Positions 43,240 to 51,343 of a stretch of 64,000 nt of DNA are shown piece by piece; the first letter of the stretch is position 1; every line of letters begins with the position of its first letter. Below the pieces are notes generated by a model, which was not told the origin of the DNA, made no database searches, and saw nothing but the letters and a program-made list of their open reading frames with translations. The position numbers and the translations under genes are program-made. The DNA comes from Frondihabitans peucedani (GTDB taxonomy: Bacteria; Actinomycetota; Actinomycetes; Actinomycetales; Microbacteriaceae), in NCBI RefSeq assembly GCF_039537585.1, contig NZ_BAABAU010000003.1, positions 347,939 to 411,938 of the forward strand. Direction: 5' to 3'.

Positions 43240-44477
43240 GCGGACCTCCGCTCGGTGCGGCGTCGTTCCCACGCGGCGCCCGACGCGGCCGAGCCGACGA
43301 CGACGCGGGGCAGGGCGCGGCCGACCGAGGTGACGACATCCTGCGGGATCGTGCCGGCCCAGGCCGCCCACTCGGCGACTGTCGGTGCGGTGGCCGACTC
43401 CGGCGATCCCGCGGCGCTCGCGCGAGGTGCTCCGAAGACGGTCACGGGATCGCCGGGTCGCGCCGGCCCGTCCGGACCGAGGTCGACCACGAGCGCGTTC
43501 ATCGACATCGGCCCGACGACCGGGACTCGGCGGCCTGTTACCAGGACCTCCGGTCCCGATCCCGCTGCCGATCCCGCCGTGCGCGGGCGCAGGGCCGTCG
43601 CCGCGCGAGGGAGGCCGTCGGCGTACCCGACCGGCACGAGGCCGAGGCGCGTGGCCCGGTCGGACCGCCAGAGGTGCCCGTAGCCCGACGCCGTGCCTGC
43701 GGCCACCTCGCGGACGTCGAGGAGCGGCGCGGTCAGCGTCATGGCGCCGCGGAGCTCCGTCGTCGCAGTGAGGTCGATCCCGACCGTTCCCGCGCCGACC
43801 CGCACGAGGGTGCCCGGCGTCTCCGGCGCCGTCAGCACCGCGGACGTCGCCCCGAGGTGCGTGATCGTCGGCCGCAGACCCGCGGCCCGCGCCACCGCGA
43901 GAGCGCGCTCGAAGGCGAGACGCTGCGCGCCGTTCGCCAGGTGACCCGGGACGTCGGCCGACGCCAGGTGGCTCATGAGGCCGACCACGGCGATCCTGCG
44001 CTTCCGCTCGGCGTCGGCGAGGAGGGCCGCAGCGCGCACCCAGTCGGCCTCGGCGAACCCCTCGCGGGCGAGGCCCGTGTCGACATTGAGGTGCACGCGG
44101 ACCCGGCGGCTCGAGCGCGCCACCGCAGCGAGATCGTCGAAGGAGCCGATGGCGAGGTCGATGCACTCGCCGGCTGCGACACCGGGATCGATCTCGCCGT
44201 CGTGGAGCCAGCTCAGGATGGGAACGCCGATCCCCGCCTCGCGGAGGGCGACGCCGTGGCCGATCCCGGTGACGCCGACCCAGCTCGCGCCGCCCCGGAC
44301 GGCCGCGTGGGCGAGCGTGGCTGCGCCGTGACCGTACCCGTCGCCCTTGACGACGACCAGCAGCTCCTTCGGGGTCCGGGCTGCGAGGAGGCGCGTGTTG
44401 TCGGAGATCGCGTCGGTGTCGATCTCGAGCAGGATCGGGGATCGCCCGGCGACCCGGAGCGTCTGCGGCCGGTTCAC
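43236..44477 (-). CDS. alr: alanine racemase
   Basis: 413 residues. The PLP lysine is Lys44 in VVVKGDGYGHG (Gly follows where most Alr have Ala). The C-terminal beta domain carries the second-base Tyr in TASGYGHLW, then VPVGYADGLPR and MSMNALVVDLG. It converts L-Ala to D-Ala for peptidoglycan. GTG start overlapping the VanX-like stop (GTGA). No membrane domain, so it is not the fused VanT type. In frame, the reading continues far upstream, but similarity begins exactly at this GTG. Confidence 0.92.
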   Translation of the reverse strand: MNRPQTLRVAGRSPILLEIDTDAISDNTRLLAARTPKELLVVVKGDGYGHGAATLAHAAVRGGASWVGVTGIGHGVALREAGIGVPILSWLHDGEIDPGVAAGECIDLAIGSFDDLAAVARSSRRVRVHLNVDTGLAREGFAEADWVRAAALLADAERKRRIAVVGLMSHLASADVPGHLANGAQRLAFERALAVARAAGLRPTITHLGATSAVLTAPETPGTLVRVGAGTVGIDLTATTELRGAMTLTAPLLDVREVAAGTASGYGHLWRSDRATRLGLVPVGYADGLPRAATALRPRTAGSAAGSGPEVLVTGRRVPVVGPMSMNALVVDLGPDGPARPGDPVTVFGAPRASAAGSPESATAPTVAEWAAWAGTIPQDVVTSVGRALPRVVVGSAASGAAWERRRTERRSA

Positions 44478-45100
44478 GCGACGACCTCCAGCCGGTCGAC
44501 CGGTCCGTACAGCGCCTCGGCAGCACCGGTCATCAGCGCCCAGTAGCGGTCGCCGTAGCTCCAGTGCCACCACTCGGTCGGGTAGTTGACGAGACCTTCT
44601 CCGCCGAGAGCGGCGGCGAGCGTCTCGCGGTTCGCGCGGGCGTCGTCCGAGATGTTCGTGGCGGCGAAGTAGCAGGCGCCGGAGCTCTGCTCGGGGGTGG
44701 CGTCGACCTCGGTGCCGAGGTCGAGGGGGCGGGCGCCTCGGCCGACGAGGGTGAGGTCGACGGCCGCGCCCGCGACGTGCGGCGCCACCTCGAGCGGCGA
44801 GACGAAGCGGCTGGTGAGAGTGCGGAGCCGGTCGGCGTCGACCGCGGGATGGAGCTTCCGCAGGCGGCCGGAGTAGCTGCGGATGATCGCGAGCTGGTCT
44901 CGGGGCGAGCGGTGCCCTTCGACGACGCGGAGGGCGAACCCGGCGGGGAGCGCTGCGGCCGCCGCCTCGAGCCGGTCGGCGAGCGAGCGGCGGACGAGGG
45001 CGCCGGCGTCGCCGAACGCGCGTCCGAGCCGGACGAGGGGCTCGCCGTCGTCGGCGACCGGGATCCGGGAGACGAGGGGGTCGGAGAGGAGAACGATCAT
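44474..45100 (-). CDS. VanX-like D-Ala-D-Ala dipeptidase (M15 family)
   Basis: 208 residues. The zinc-site residues are in place: His108 and Asp115 in APHVAGAAVD, the catalytic Glu176 and zinc His179 in EWWHWSY, and Arg64 in EGHRSP, which stabilises the transition state in VanX. VanX hydrolyses the free dipeptide D-Ala-D-Ala. No signal peptide, so it acts in the cytoplasm. It is the first gene of a five-gene overlapping operon whose next products make D-Ala and D-Ala-D-Ala, so enzyme logic is opposed within one transcript. That favours a recycling or switch role over simple glycopeptide resistance. Confidence 0.87.
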   Translation of the reverse strand: MIVLLSDPLVSRIPVADDGEPLVRLGRAFGDAGALVRRSLADRLEAAAAALPAGFALRVVEGHRSPRDQLAIIRSYSGRLRKLHPAVDADRLRTLTSRFVSPLEVAPHVAGAAVDLTLVGRGARPLDLGTEVDATPEQSSGACYFAATNISDDARANRETLAAALGGEGLVNYPTEWWHWSYGDRYWALMTGAAEALYGPVDRLEVVA

Positions 45101-45393
45101 GCTCCGAAGCTATGAGGAGCCTGTGCCGGAGCGCTTCGGTCCGGAGTCGCCGCCGCCGGTCCTGCAGGCGGAGGCGCCTCGTCCTCGCGGACGACGCCGC
45201 CTCCGTCAGCCGCTCCCCCTCGAGCGGGCCGAATTGCACGCTCTCGGCCCGAGAATCGTGCACCTCGGCCCTCTCGCGGCCCCGCTCGCCACTGCAGGAG
45301 ATTCTCCCGCGGCCCCCTCCCGATCCCACTGGAACGGAGCCCGAGGCGAGAATCTCATGCGTTGCGTCGGCGAGGCAGGAGTTCGATGGGCCC
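45101..45393. other. 293-base divergent intergenic region
   Basis: The region separates the VanX-like operon from a nuclease/phosphatase-fold gene on the plus strand. It contains a nested dyad at 45235-45262 and no supported coding sequence. Promoters for both directions should lie here; no near-consensus box was recognised. Confidence 0.45.
45235..45262. promoter_or_regulatory. nested dyad, candidate operator of the VanX-like operon
   Basis: Outer arms TGCACG (45235-45240) and CGTGCA (45257-45262) enclose a perfect inner dyad TCTCGG-C-CCGAGA (45242-45254). It sits about 135 bases from the VanX-like start and from the divergent gene alike, a sensible place for the linked response regulator to bind. 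Confidence 0.45.
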
Positions 45394-46248
45394 ATGCCCG
45401 AGACACCGCCGTTCGTCGGCGAGGTGCAGCCGCCCGCCCTCCACCTGATGACGCTGAACCTGCGCCGCCGGATGCCCGCGTGGCGGCCAGGGCGCGCCGA
45501 CCGCTGGGAGACGCGGCGGCCGGCGCTGGCGCGGCTCCTCGAGGTGGAGCGCCCGAGCATCCTCGGGCTGCAGGAGGTGCTGCCCGACCAGTCGCGCGAG
45601 GTCGAGGCGATGCTCGGCGACGGGTACGTCTCGGCGGGCTCCGGCCGCGAGCGCGGAGGCCTCGGCGAGCGCTGCGAGCTGCACGTCGACGCGGAGCGCC
45701 TGCGGATCGTCGGGGAGCGCACGTGGTGGCTCTCCAACTCCCCCGGCGTGCCCGGCAGCCGCTCCTTCGGCAACCTCTTCCCGCGGATCGTCGTCCAGGT
45801 CGAGCTCCAGGACAGGGCGACCCTCACGCGATTCCACGTGCTGGTCACGCACCTCGACCACCTCTCGGAGCGGTCCCGTCGGGCTGCTGCCGGCCTCATC
45901 CGAGCGGAGGTCGAGAGCCTCGACGCGCCCGCGGCCGTCCTCGGCGACTTCAACACGGGCGCAGGATCGGCGACCCACCGCGCCCTGACCGGAGGCCCGC
46001 TCGCCGACTCGTTCGACCTGGCCCGCGAGCGCCTGGACCCCGGCTTCGGCAGCTACTCGCACTACCGGCCACCGCGGGTGGGTGCCCGGCGCCTGGACTG
46101 GATCCTGGTCTCCAGGGGCACCGCCGTCGATGCGGCCGGGGTCGACGCCGCTCGGCCGCTGGGGGTCGCCGTGTCGGATCACGATCCGGTGCACGCCGTC
46201 GTCCGCTGGGACGCGGGAGCCGACGGAGGAGCACCATCGGAGGGGTGA
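45394..46248 (+). CDS. endonuclease/exonuclease/phosphatase-family protein
   Basis: 284 residues. EEP-fold landmarks: LMTLNLRRR at the start, LGLQEVLPDQ (metal Glu), VTHLDH with the catalytic His, VLGDFNTG (Asp-x-Asn) and SDHDPVHAVV at the end. Members hydrolyse phosphodiesters of DNA, phospholipids or inositol phosphates; no signal peptide is seen here. ATG at 45394 with an AGGAG somewhat far upstream (13 bases). GTGA overlap with the following membrane-protein gene. Confidence 0.8.
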   Translation: MPETPPFVGEVQPPALHLMTLNLRRRMPAWRPGRADRWETRRPALARLLEVERPSILGLQEVLPDQSREVEAMLGDGYVSAGSGRERGGLGERCELHVDAERLRIVGERTWWLSNSPGVPGSRSFGNLFPRIVVQVELQDRATLTRFHVLVTHLDHLSERSRRAAAGLIRAEVESLDAPAAVLGDFNTGAGSATHRALTGGPLADSFDLARERLDPGFGSYSHYRPPRVGARRLDWILVSRGTAVDAAGVDAARPLGVAVSDHDPVHAVVRWDAGADGGAPSEG

Positions 46249-46868
46249 GTGCGATCAGTCAGGCCTTCCTCCGTCGACCCTCGAGTGCCTCGGAGGTGGC
46301 CGCCGACGTCGTCCGGGCCCTCACCGTCGTGAGCGTGGTGGTGGCGACCGTCGGCTGGGGCGCGATCGAGTTCGCCGTGTTCATGCTCGCGCTCCTCGGC
46401 ACGCTGGTGCCGCGGGCTCTCGGGGCGCGGGGCGCCCTCGACGTCGCGACGGGGGTGAGCTGCCTCGTTGCGGCGTGGAGCAACGTGTTCCACCTCTACA
46501 CGCGGGTGATCGGCTGGGACAAGCTCGTCCACGGCGTCCTCACCGGGTGCCTCGTGGCGCTCCTGGTCCTGATCGCGCAGCGCATCCGCTTCCTGCCCGC
46601 GCTCGACGGGCACCGCGCCGCGCATGCGGCCTCAGCGACCCTCGTCGGCCTGGGCCTCGGCTCGCTCTGGGAGATGGGCGAGTGGGCCGGGCACACCTTC
46701 ATCGACCCCGGGATCGTCGTCGGCTACGTCGACACGGTCGGCGATCTCGCCTACGACGGGCTCGGCGGTCTCGTGGCGGGGCTGGCGCTGCCGTTCCTCC
46801 TTCACCGCGACGGCGACGACGACCGGCCGGTCAGTGCGGCAGTCCGCGAGAGCGCGCTCAGCCGCTGA
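46245..46868 (+). CDS. DUF2238 (YjdF)-like membrane protein
   Basis: 207 residues with five or six predicted membrane helices. The family blocks are WDKLVHGVLTGCLVALLVL near residue 88 and LGSLWEMGEWAGHTF near 140, with DTVGDLAYDGLGGLVAG near the end; the conserved Asp/His/Glu residues in membrane segments are typical. GTG start at 46245 coupled to the EEP gene, with GGAGG almost adjacent. Function of the family is unknown. The last 67 bases overlap the convergent glycosyltransferase gene. Confidence 0.75.
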   Translation: MSAISQAFLRRPSSASEVAADVVRALTVVSVVVATVGWGAIEFAVFMLALLGTLVPRALGARGALDVATGVSCLVAAWSNVFHLYTRVIGWDKLVHGVLTGCLVALLVLIAQRIRFLPALDGHRAAHAASATLVGLGLGSLWEMGEWAGHTFIDPGIVVGYVDTVGDLAYDGLGGLVAGLALPFLLHRDGDDDRPVSAAVRESALSR

Positions 46869-47608
46869 CGTCGGCGGAGGGCCACCCGGCGCGCCAGTCG
46901 CAGCCACGGCAGGTCGTGAGGCCAGTGCACGACCACGGTGCTGAATCCCCGCCGGACCCGGAGCGCCCCGCCGCCGCCGATCAGCGGACGCATCGAGATT
47001 CCCGAGCGGAGCTGCGGCAGGAGCCGGATCCGGTACCGCCGGCCGAGGTGGTACGAGAGGTCGAAGTCGTCGTGGAGGCGGTCGGAGTCGTGCACCTCGT
47101 CGCGGACCTGCTCCCAGGCCTCCCGCCGCATGGCGAAGTTGGAGCCGAAGACCGGGACATGGGTGAGGGCGAGGCCCGCGAGCGCGTAGTAGGCGCCGAG
47201 GTAGAGGAGGGCGGCGATCCTGCGGGCCCGCCTCGGTCCGTCGGTGAAGATCGAGCGGCCGGTGACGACGTCGACCGCGGCGTCGGACGAGAAGGCCTCG
47301 ACGAGGGTCTCGATCCAGTCGGCGGGGAGGCGGGTGTCGGCGTCGATGCGCGCGATGACGTCGCCCCGGGCGCGGTCGTAGCCGGTGCGGCTGGCCGCCG
47401 CGATGCCCGGTGTGCCCTGGTAGAGGACCGTCGCGCCCCCTTTGGCTGCGGTCTCCGCCGAGTCGTCGGACGACCCGTTGTCGACCACGAGCACCTCGAG
47501 CGGGGCGACCGTCTGCCGGGCGAGCGAGGCGAGGCAGCGCTCGAGGGGGCGCGCGTCGTCCTTCACGGGCACGACGACGGAGACGGTCGGGCGGTCGTGC
47601 GTGGTCAC
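46802..47608 (-). CDS. family 2 glycosyltransferase
   Basis: 268 residues. GT-A fold with VSVVVPVKDD near residue 8, VVDNGSSDDS, and the metal-binding DXD-like motif ARIDADTRLP near 90. FGSNFAMRREAWEQV and HDDFDLSYHLG follow. The hydrophobic segment around residues 135-155 may associate with the membrane. It transfers sugar to a lipid or polymer acceptor at the cytoplasmic face; acceptor unknown. Its C-terminal 22 codons overlap the convergent DUF2238-like gene, an unusually long antisense overlap. Confidence 0.85.
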   Translation of the reverse strand: MTTHDRPTVSVVVPVKDDARPLERCLASLARQTVAPLEVLVVDNGSSDDSAETAAKGGATVLYQGTPGIAAASRTGYDRARGDVIARIDADTRLPADWIETLVEAFSSDAAVDVVTGRSIFTDGPRRARRIAALLYLGAYYALAGLALTHVPVFGSNFAMRREAWEQVRDEVHDSDRLHDDFDLSYHLGRRYRIRLLPQLRSGISMRPLIGGGGALRVRRGFSTVVVHWPHDLPWLRLARRVALRRRQRLSALSRTAALTGRSSSPSR

Positions 47609-47648
47609 GACGTGAACGGTAGTCGCCGGCGCTGATCGGCGCCGAACG

Positions 47649-47688
47649 CGGAAGACCCCGCCGAGACGGGTCTCGACGGGGTCTTCCG
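47649..47688 (-). terminator. strong msrA terminator hairpin
   Basis: A 19-base stem with a single mismatch, CGGAAGACCCCG... (47649-47667) pairing with ...CGGGGTCTTCCG (47670-47688), and a two-base loop. It is located 22 bases after the msrA stop on the minus strand. Near-symmetry means it could also stop opposing transcription. Confidence 0.85.
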
Positions 47689-47710
47689 AGCAGGTGCTCC
47701 GGGGCCGCTA

Positions 47711-48229
47711 CTACGCGGTCACGGCCTCCTCACGGTGCGGCAGCTTCCAGCCGGGCCGCACGTAGTGGCACGTGTAGCCGTAGGGGTCTTTCTCGAGGTA
47801 GTCCTGGTGCTCCTCCTCGGCCTCCCAGAAGGGGCCCGCGGCGGTGACCTCGGTGACGACCTTGCCCGGCCAGAGGCCGGAGGCGTCGACATCGGCGATG
47901 GTGTCGAGCGCCACGCGCTTCTGCTCGTCGGAGGTGTAGAAGACCGCCGAGCGGTAGCTCACGCCGACGTCGTTGCCCTGGCGGTCCTTCGTCGACGGGT
48001 CGTGGATCTGGAAGAAGAACTCCAGGAGGTCACGGTAGCTGATGACCGAGGGGTCGAAGACGATCTCGACCGACTCGGCGTGCGTGCCGTGGTTGCGGTA
48101 GGTGGCGTTCGGGGTGTCGCCGCCCGAGTAGCCGACGCGGGTCGAGATGACGCCCGGACGGCGGCGGAGCAGCTGCTGCGCGCCCCAGAAGCATCCGCCG
48201 GCGAGGATCGCTGTGTCGGTGGTGGTCAT
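47711..48229 (-). CDS. msrA: peptide-methionine (S)-S-oxide reductase
   Basis: 172 residues. The MsrA active-site motif GGCFWG places the catalytic Cys at residue 13; the family residues [20 protein letters not shown] (cut) and [18 protein letters not shown] follow. It repairs oxidised methionine in proteins. The C-terminus has a Cys in YTCHYVRPG that may recycle the sulfenic acid. The ATG at 48229 is preceded by AGGAAC. Divergent from the molybdenum-cofactor operon, 65 bases apart. Confidence 0.95.
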   Translation of the reverse strand: MTTTDTAILAGGCFWGAQQLLRRRPGVISTRVGYSGGDTPNATYRNHGTHAESVEIVFDPSVISYRDLLEFFFQIHDPSTKDRQGNDVGVSYRSAVFYTSDEQKRVALDTIADVDASGLWPGKVVTEVTAAGPFWEAEEEHQDYLEKDPYGYTCHYVRPGWKLPHREEAVTA

Positions 48230-48294
48230 TGGGTTCCTCCCTGTTCGTGCCGCTGGCTGTGGCACCACAGCCTCCAACAGCGAAGGGGCGCAGG

Positions 48295-48936
48295 ATGTTC
48301 CTCATGCAGCGCCTCCCGTTCGACGCCGTCCTGCTCGCCGGCGGTCGCGCCTCCCGCCTGGGCGGCGCCGACAAGACCGCGTTCACCGTGGGCGGCCGCA
48401 CCCTCCTCGACCTCGCGCTCGAAGCCGCGCAGGATGCCCGGGCCACCGCCGTGGTCGGCCTCCGCCCCGGCACCGCTCCCCCGCCGCACGCGATCCTGAC
48501 CCGCGAGAGCCCGCCGTGGTCGGGTCCGGTCGCCGCCCTGGGCGCCGGTCTGCGGTCGCTCGGCGCCACCTCCTCCCCCCGCACGCTGGTGCTCGCCTGC
48601 GATCTGCCGAGTGCTCCGGGGGCGGTCCGCGCGCTGCTCCGGGGTGCAGCTCTCGCCGACGACTCGCCCGAGGGCTTCGGCTGCGTCGCGGTCGACGAGG
48701 AGGGCCGGCGGCAGCCGCTGCTCGCGCTCTACCGGACCGCGCCCCTCGCGGCGCGCCTGGCGGAGCTTGCCGGAGGCGACGGCTCCGGTCTGGTCGGGCT
48801 GTCGTTCCGGCGCCTCCTCGACGGCGCCGACCTGGTGGAGGTGCCGCTCGCGGTCGGCCTCGCCGCCGACGTCGACACCGCCGACGACGCGCGGCGGCTG
48901 GGCGTCTCCGGCGGAGCGGGAGCGACTGCTGGTTAG
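48295..48936 (+). CDS. mobA: molybdenum cofactor guanylyltransferase
   Basis: 213 residues. The nucleotidyltransferase signature [18 protein letters not shown] lies at residues ~13-30, with LVLACDLPS (metal Asp) near 102 and a [11 protein letters not shown]-terminal block. It attaches GMP to molybdopterin to give the guanine dinucleotide cofactor used by DMSO-reductase-family enzymes, one of which is encoded at the end of this operon. AAGGGG precedes the ATG at 48295; a second ATG three codons later is possible. Confidence 0.88.
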   Translation: MFLMQRLPFDAVLLAGGRASRLGGADKTAFTVGGRTLLDLALEAAQDARATAVVGLRPGTAPPPHAILTRESPPWSGPVAALGAGLRSLGATSSPRTLVLACDLPSAPGAVRALLRGAALADDSPEGFGCVAVDEEGRRQPLLALYRTAPLAARLAELAGGDGSGLVGLSFRRLLDGADLVEVPLAVGLAADVDTADDARRLGVSGGAGATAG

Positions 48937-48944
48937 GTGAGGGC

Positions 48945-49202
48945 ATGACCGACACACCCGCCGACCTCGACGCCTGGGCCGCGAGGCTCTCCGAGGCGCT
49001 CCACCTCCCCGACGACACGACCGTCGACATCGCGGCCGTCCTCGACTTGGCCCGCGACGCCGCGCACGGCGTCGCGCGCCCCGCGGCCCCACTGACCACA
49101 TTCCTCGTCGGTCTGGCCGCCGGCCTCCAGGGCGGGACCGCTCCCGACATCGAGCGCGCCACGGCCATCGCGCGCCTGCTGGCCACCGCCGAGCAGGAGT
49201 GA
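48945..49202 (+). CDS. DUF6457 protein
   Basis: 85 residues, helical, LDAWAARLSEALHL at the start and TTFLVGLAAGLQGG in the middle, as in DUF6457 proteins that neighbour mobA and moeA in actinobacteria. The role is unknown, presumably in molybdenum cofactor handling. Eight bases after mobA and overlapping moeA as GTGA, so it is translated within the operon. Confidence 0.78.
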   Translation: MTDTPADLDAWAARLSEALHLPDDTTVDIAAVLDLARDAAHGVARPAAPLTTFLVGLAAGLQGGTAPDIERATAIARLLATAEQE

Positions 49203-50383
49203 CCGCCCGCCTGGTCCGCCCCTCCTGGACCGAGGCCCGCGAGGCCGCGCACGCGGCGGGACTCGCTGCGCGGCGTCCCGCCGAGGTGGTCCCCCTCCGC
49301 GCTGCCGCCGCGCGCACCCTCGGCGCGGACGTCCGCTCCCTGACCCGAGTGCCCGGCTTCGACGCGTCGGCCATGGACGGCTGGGCGGTCGCGGGCGACG
49401 GGCCCTGGACGCTCGGCGACCCGGTCGTCGCTGGTCCCGTCGTGCCGTCCGCGCCCCTCCGGGCGGGTCAGGCCCGGCCGATCACGACGGGCGCGGTGGT
49501 CCCGGTCGGTGCGGACCGCGTGCTCCGCTCCGAGTCCGGGCGGCTCGAGGCGGGCCGCCTGGTCGACGGCGGCGATCCCGGGCGACGCCACCCGCGCCAC
49601 GTCCGGCTGGCGGGCGAGGAGGCCGAGCCCGGCGACCTGCTCTTCGCCGCGGGGACCACGCTCACCCCGCCGCGCCTCGCGGTGGCCGCCGTCTGCGGCC
49701 TCGACGAGGTGACGGTGGTCCGGCAGCCCAGGGCGGCCCTGGCGGTGCTGGGCGACGAGGTCACGGGCTCCGGGATCCCCGCGGCCGGGACGGTGCGCGA
49801 CGTGTTCAGCCCGTCGGTGCCCGACATCCTGCGCTCGCTCGGTGCGGTCTGCGACAGTGCCGCCCGTGCCCCGGACGACCTGGACGAGACCGTCGAGGCG
49901 CTGGGTCGCTCCGACGTCGACCTCCTGATCACGACCGGCGGCACGGCCCACAGCAGCACCGACCACGTGCGAGCCGCGCTCGACCGCCTGGGCGCCGAGC
50001 TGGTCGTCGAGGGCGTCGCCATGCGGCCGGGCCAGCCGCTGCTGCTCGCCCGGCGCCCCGGGATCCTGCACCTGTGTCTCCCGGGCAACCCGATGGCGGC
50101 GCTGACCTGCCTCGTCGCTATCGGCGTCCCGCTTGTCGACGGGCTGCTCGGGCGGCCGCAGACCCGGCCGGGCTCGGTCTCGCTCGCCGTCGACGTCGAG
50201 CACCCGCGGCCGGGCGTCCTCCTGCAGGCGTACCGCCTCGACGACGAGGGTCTCGCCCGGCCCGTGGCGCGGCAGTCGTCGGCGATGCTCCGCGGGCTCG
50301 CCGAGGCGGACGGGCTTCTCGTGGTGCCCCAGGGCGGCGCGAGACGCGGCGACCCGGTGCGTTCGCTGGCTCTGCCCTGGTGA
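49199..50383 (+). CDS. moeA: molybdopterin molybdenumtransferase
   Basis: 394 residues. MoeA landmarks: VPGFDASAMDGWAV near residue 56, PITTGAVVP near 97, LLITTGGTAHSSTDHV near 240 (Gly-rich MPT-AMP site) and LCLPGNPMAALTCL near 300. It inserts molybdate into molybdopterin. The TTGG-T region has His-Ser-Ser in place of the usual SVG, and the usual SGDE block reads LGDEVTGS, so the protein is somewhat divergent. GTG start overlapping DUF6457. Confidence 0.88.
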   Translation: MTARLVRPSWTEAREAAHAAGLAARRPAEVVPLRAAAARTLGADVRSLTRVPGFDASAMDGWAVAGDGPWTLGDPVVAGPVVPSAPLRAGQARPITTGAVVPVGADRVLRSESGRLEAGRLVDGGDPGRRHPRHVRLAGEEAEPGDLLFAAGTTLTPPRLAVAAVCGLDEVTVVRQPRAALAVLGDEVTGSGIPAAGTVRDVFSPSVPDILRSLGAVCDSAARAPDDLDETVEALGRSDVDLLITTGGTAHSSTDHVRAALDRLGAELVVEGVAMRPGQPLLLARRPGILHLCLPGNPMAALTCLVAIGVPLVDGLLGRPQTRPGSVSLAVDVEHPRPGVLLQAYRLDDEGLARPVARQSSAMLRGLAEADGLLVVPQGGARRGDPVRSLALPW

Positions 50384-50413
50384 TCCCGGGGTCGGGAGGG
50401 TAGACCTGTCGTC

Positions 50414-51343
50414 ATGGCACGAATAACGGCGCGGAAGCAGGTGACCCGCCTCACCGTCGGAGCCGGGGCCACCAGGACGATGGACACGCTCGCGGTGGAG
50501 GAGCCGCTCGAGATCCGGGTCGGCGGGCAGTCGCTCGCCATCACGATGCGGACCCCGGGCAACGACTTCGACCTCGCCGCCGGCTTCCTCGTGTCGGAAG
50601 GCGTCATCTCGCGCGGCGACGAGTTCTTCACCGCCCGCTACTGCGCCGGCGCGACCGAGGAGGGCCTCAACACGTACAACGTGCTCGACGTGACCCTCGC
50701 CCCCGGCGTCCCGGCACCCGATCCCAGCCTCGAGCGGGCGTTCTACACGACGAGCTCCTGCGGCCTCTGCGGCAAGGCGTCGATCGACGCGGTGCGCACG
50801 AAGTCGCAGCACGCCGTCCTGCACGACCCGGTGGTCGTCGATCCTGCGCTCCTCGCCACCTTCCCCGACCTGCTGCGCCAGGGCCAGGACGTCTTCGAGA
50901 AGACCGGCGGCCTCCACGCCGCGGCCCTCTTCGACGGACGGACCGGCAGGATGCTCGTGCTCCGCGAAGACGTCGGGCGCCACAACGCGGTCGACAAGGT
51001 CGTCGGCTGGGCCGTGAAGGAGAACCTCCTGCCGCTGACCGGCATGGTGCTGATGGTATCGGGCCGGGCCTCGTTCGAGCTCACCCAGAAGGCGTCTATG
51101 GCCGGCATCCCGATGATGGCCGCCGTGTCGGCGCCGTCGTCGCTCGCTGTCGACCTCGCCGCCGAGCTCGGCGTGACGATCGTCGGGTTCCTCCGCGGCA
51201 CCAGCATGGTCGCGTACTCGCGGCCCGACCGCCTCGGCGAGGGCGACCCGCCCGCGTCGACCGACGCCTCGACCGACGCGCACTCCCACGCCAGCAGCTC
51301 GACCAGCACTCCCACCCCCGTGACGATTGGAACGCGCCCGTGA
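50414..51343 (+). CDS. fdhD: formate dehydrogenase accessory sulfurtransferase
   Basis: 309 residues. The catalytic double-Cys loop reads SSCGLCGKAS near residue 118. FEKTGGLHAAALFD, REDVGRHNAVDKVVGWA and SGRASFELTQKA are family blocks. FdhD passes sulfur from IscS to the bis-MGD cofactor of formate dehydrogenases. A Ser/Thr/His-rich tail of ~35 residues is disordered. Its stop overlaps the oxidoreductase start (GTGA), so it is made with its probable client. Confidence 0.94.
   Translation: MARITARKQVTRLTVGAGATRTMDTLAVEEPLEIRVGGQSLAITMRTPGNDFDLAAGFLVSEGVISRGDEFFTARYCAGATEEGLNTYNVLDVTLAPGVPAPDPSLERAFYTTSSCGLCGKASIDAVRTKSQHAVLHDPVVVDPALLATFPDLLRQGQDVFEKTGGLHAAALFDGRTGRMLVLREDVGRHNAVDKVVGWAVKENLLPLTGMVLMVSGRASFELTQKASMAGIPMMAAVSAPSSLAVDLAAELGVTIVGFLRGTSMVAYSRPDRLGEGDPPASTDASTDAHSHASSSTSTPTPVTIGTRP

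Noticed and set aside
40401..45100. Reading the operon as a vancomycin-resistance van cluster
   Set aside because: VanH is absent, the kinase and regulator belong to other families, and the ligase loop looks D-Ala-D-Ala specific.
43236..45956. In-frame 5' extension of alanine racemase through the VanX-like gene
   Set aside because: The extension has no protein similarity. The GTG at 44477 coincides with the GTGA overlap and with the start of the racemase fold.
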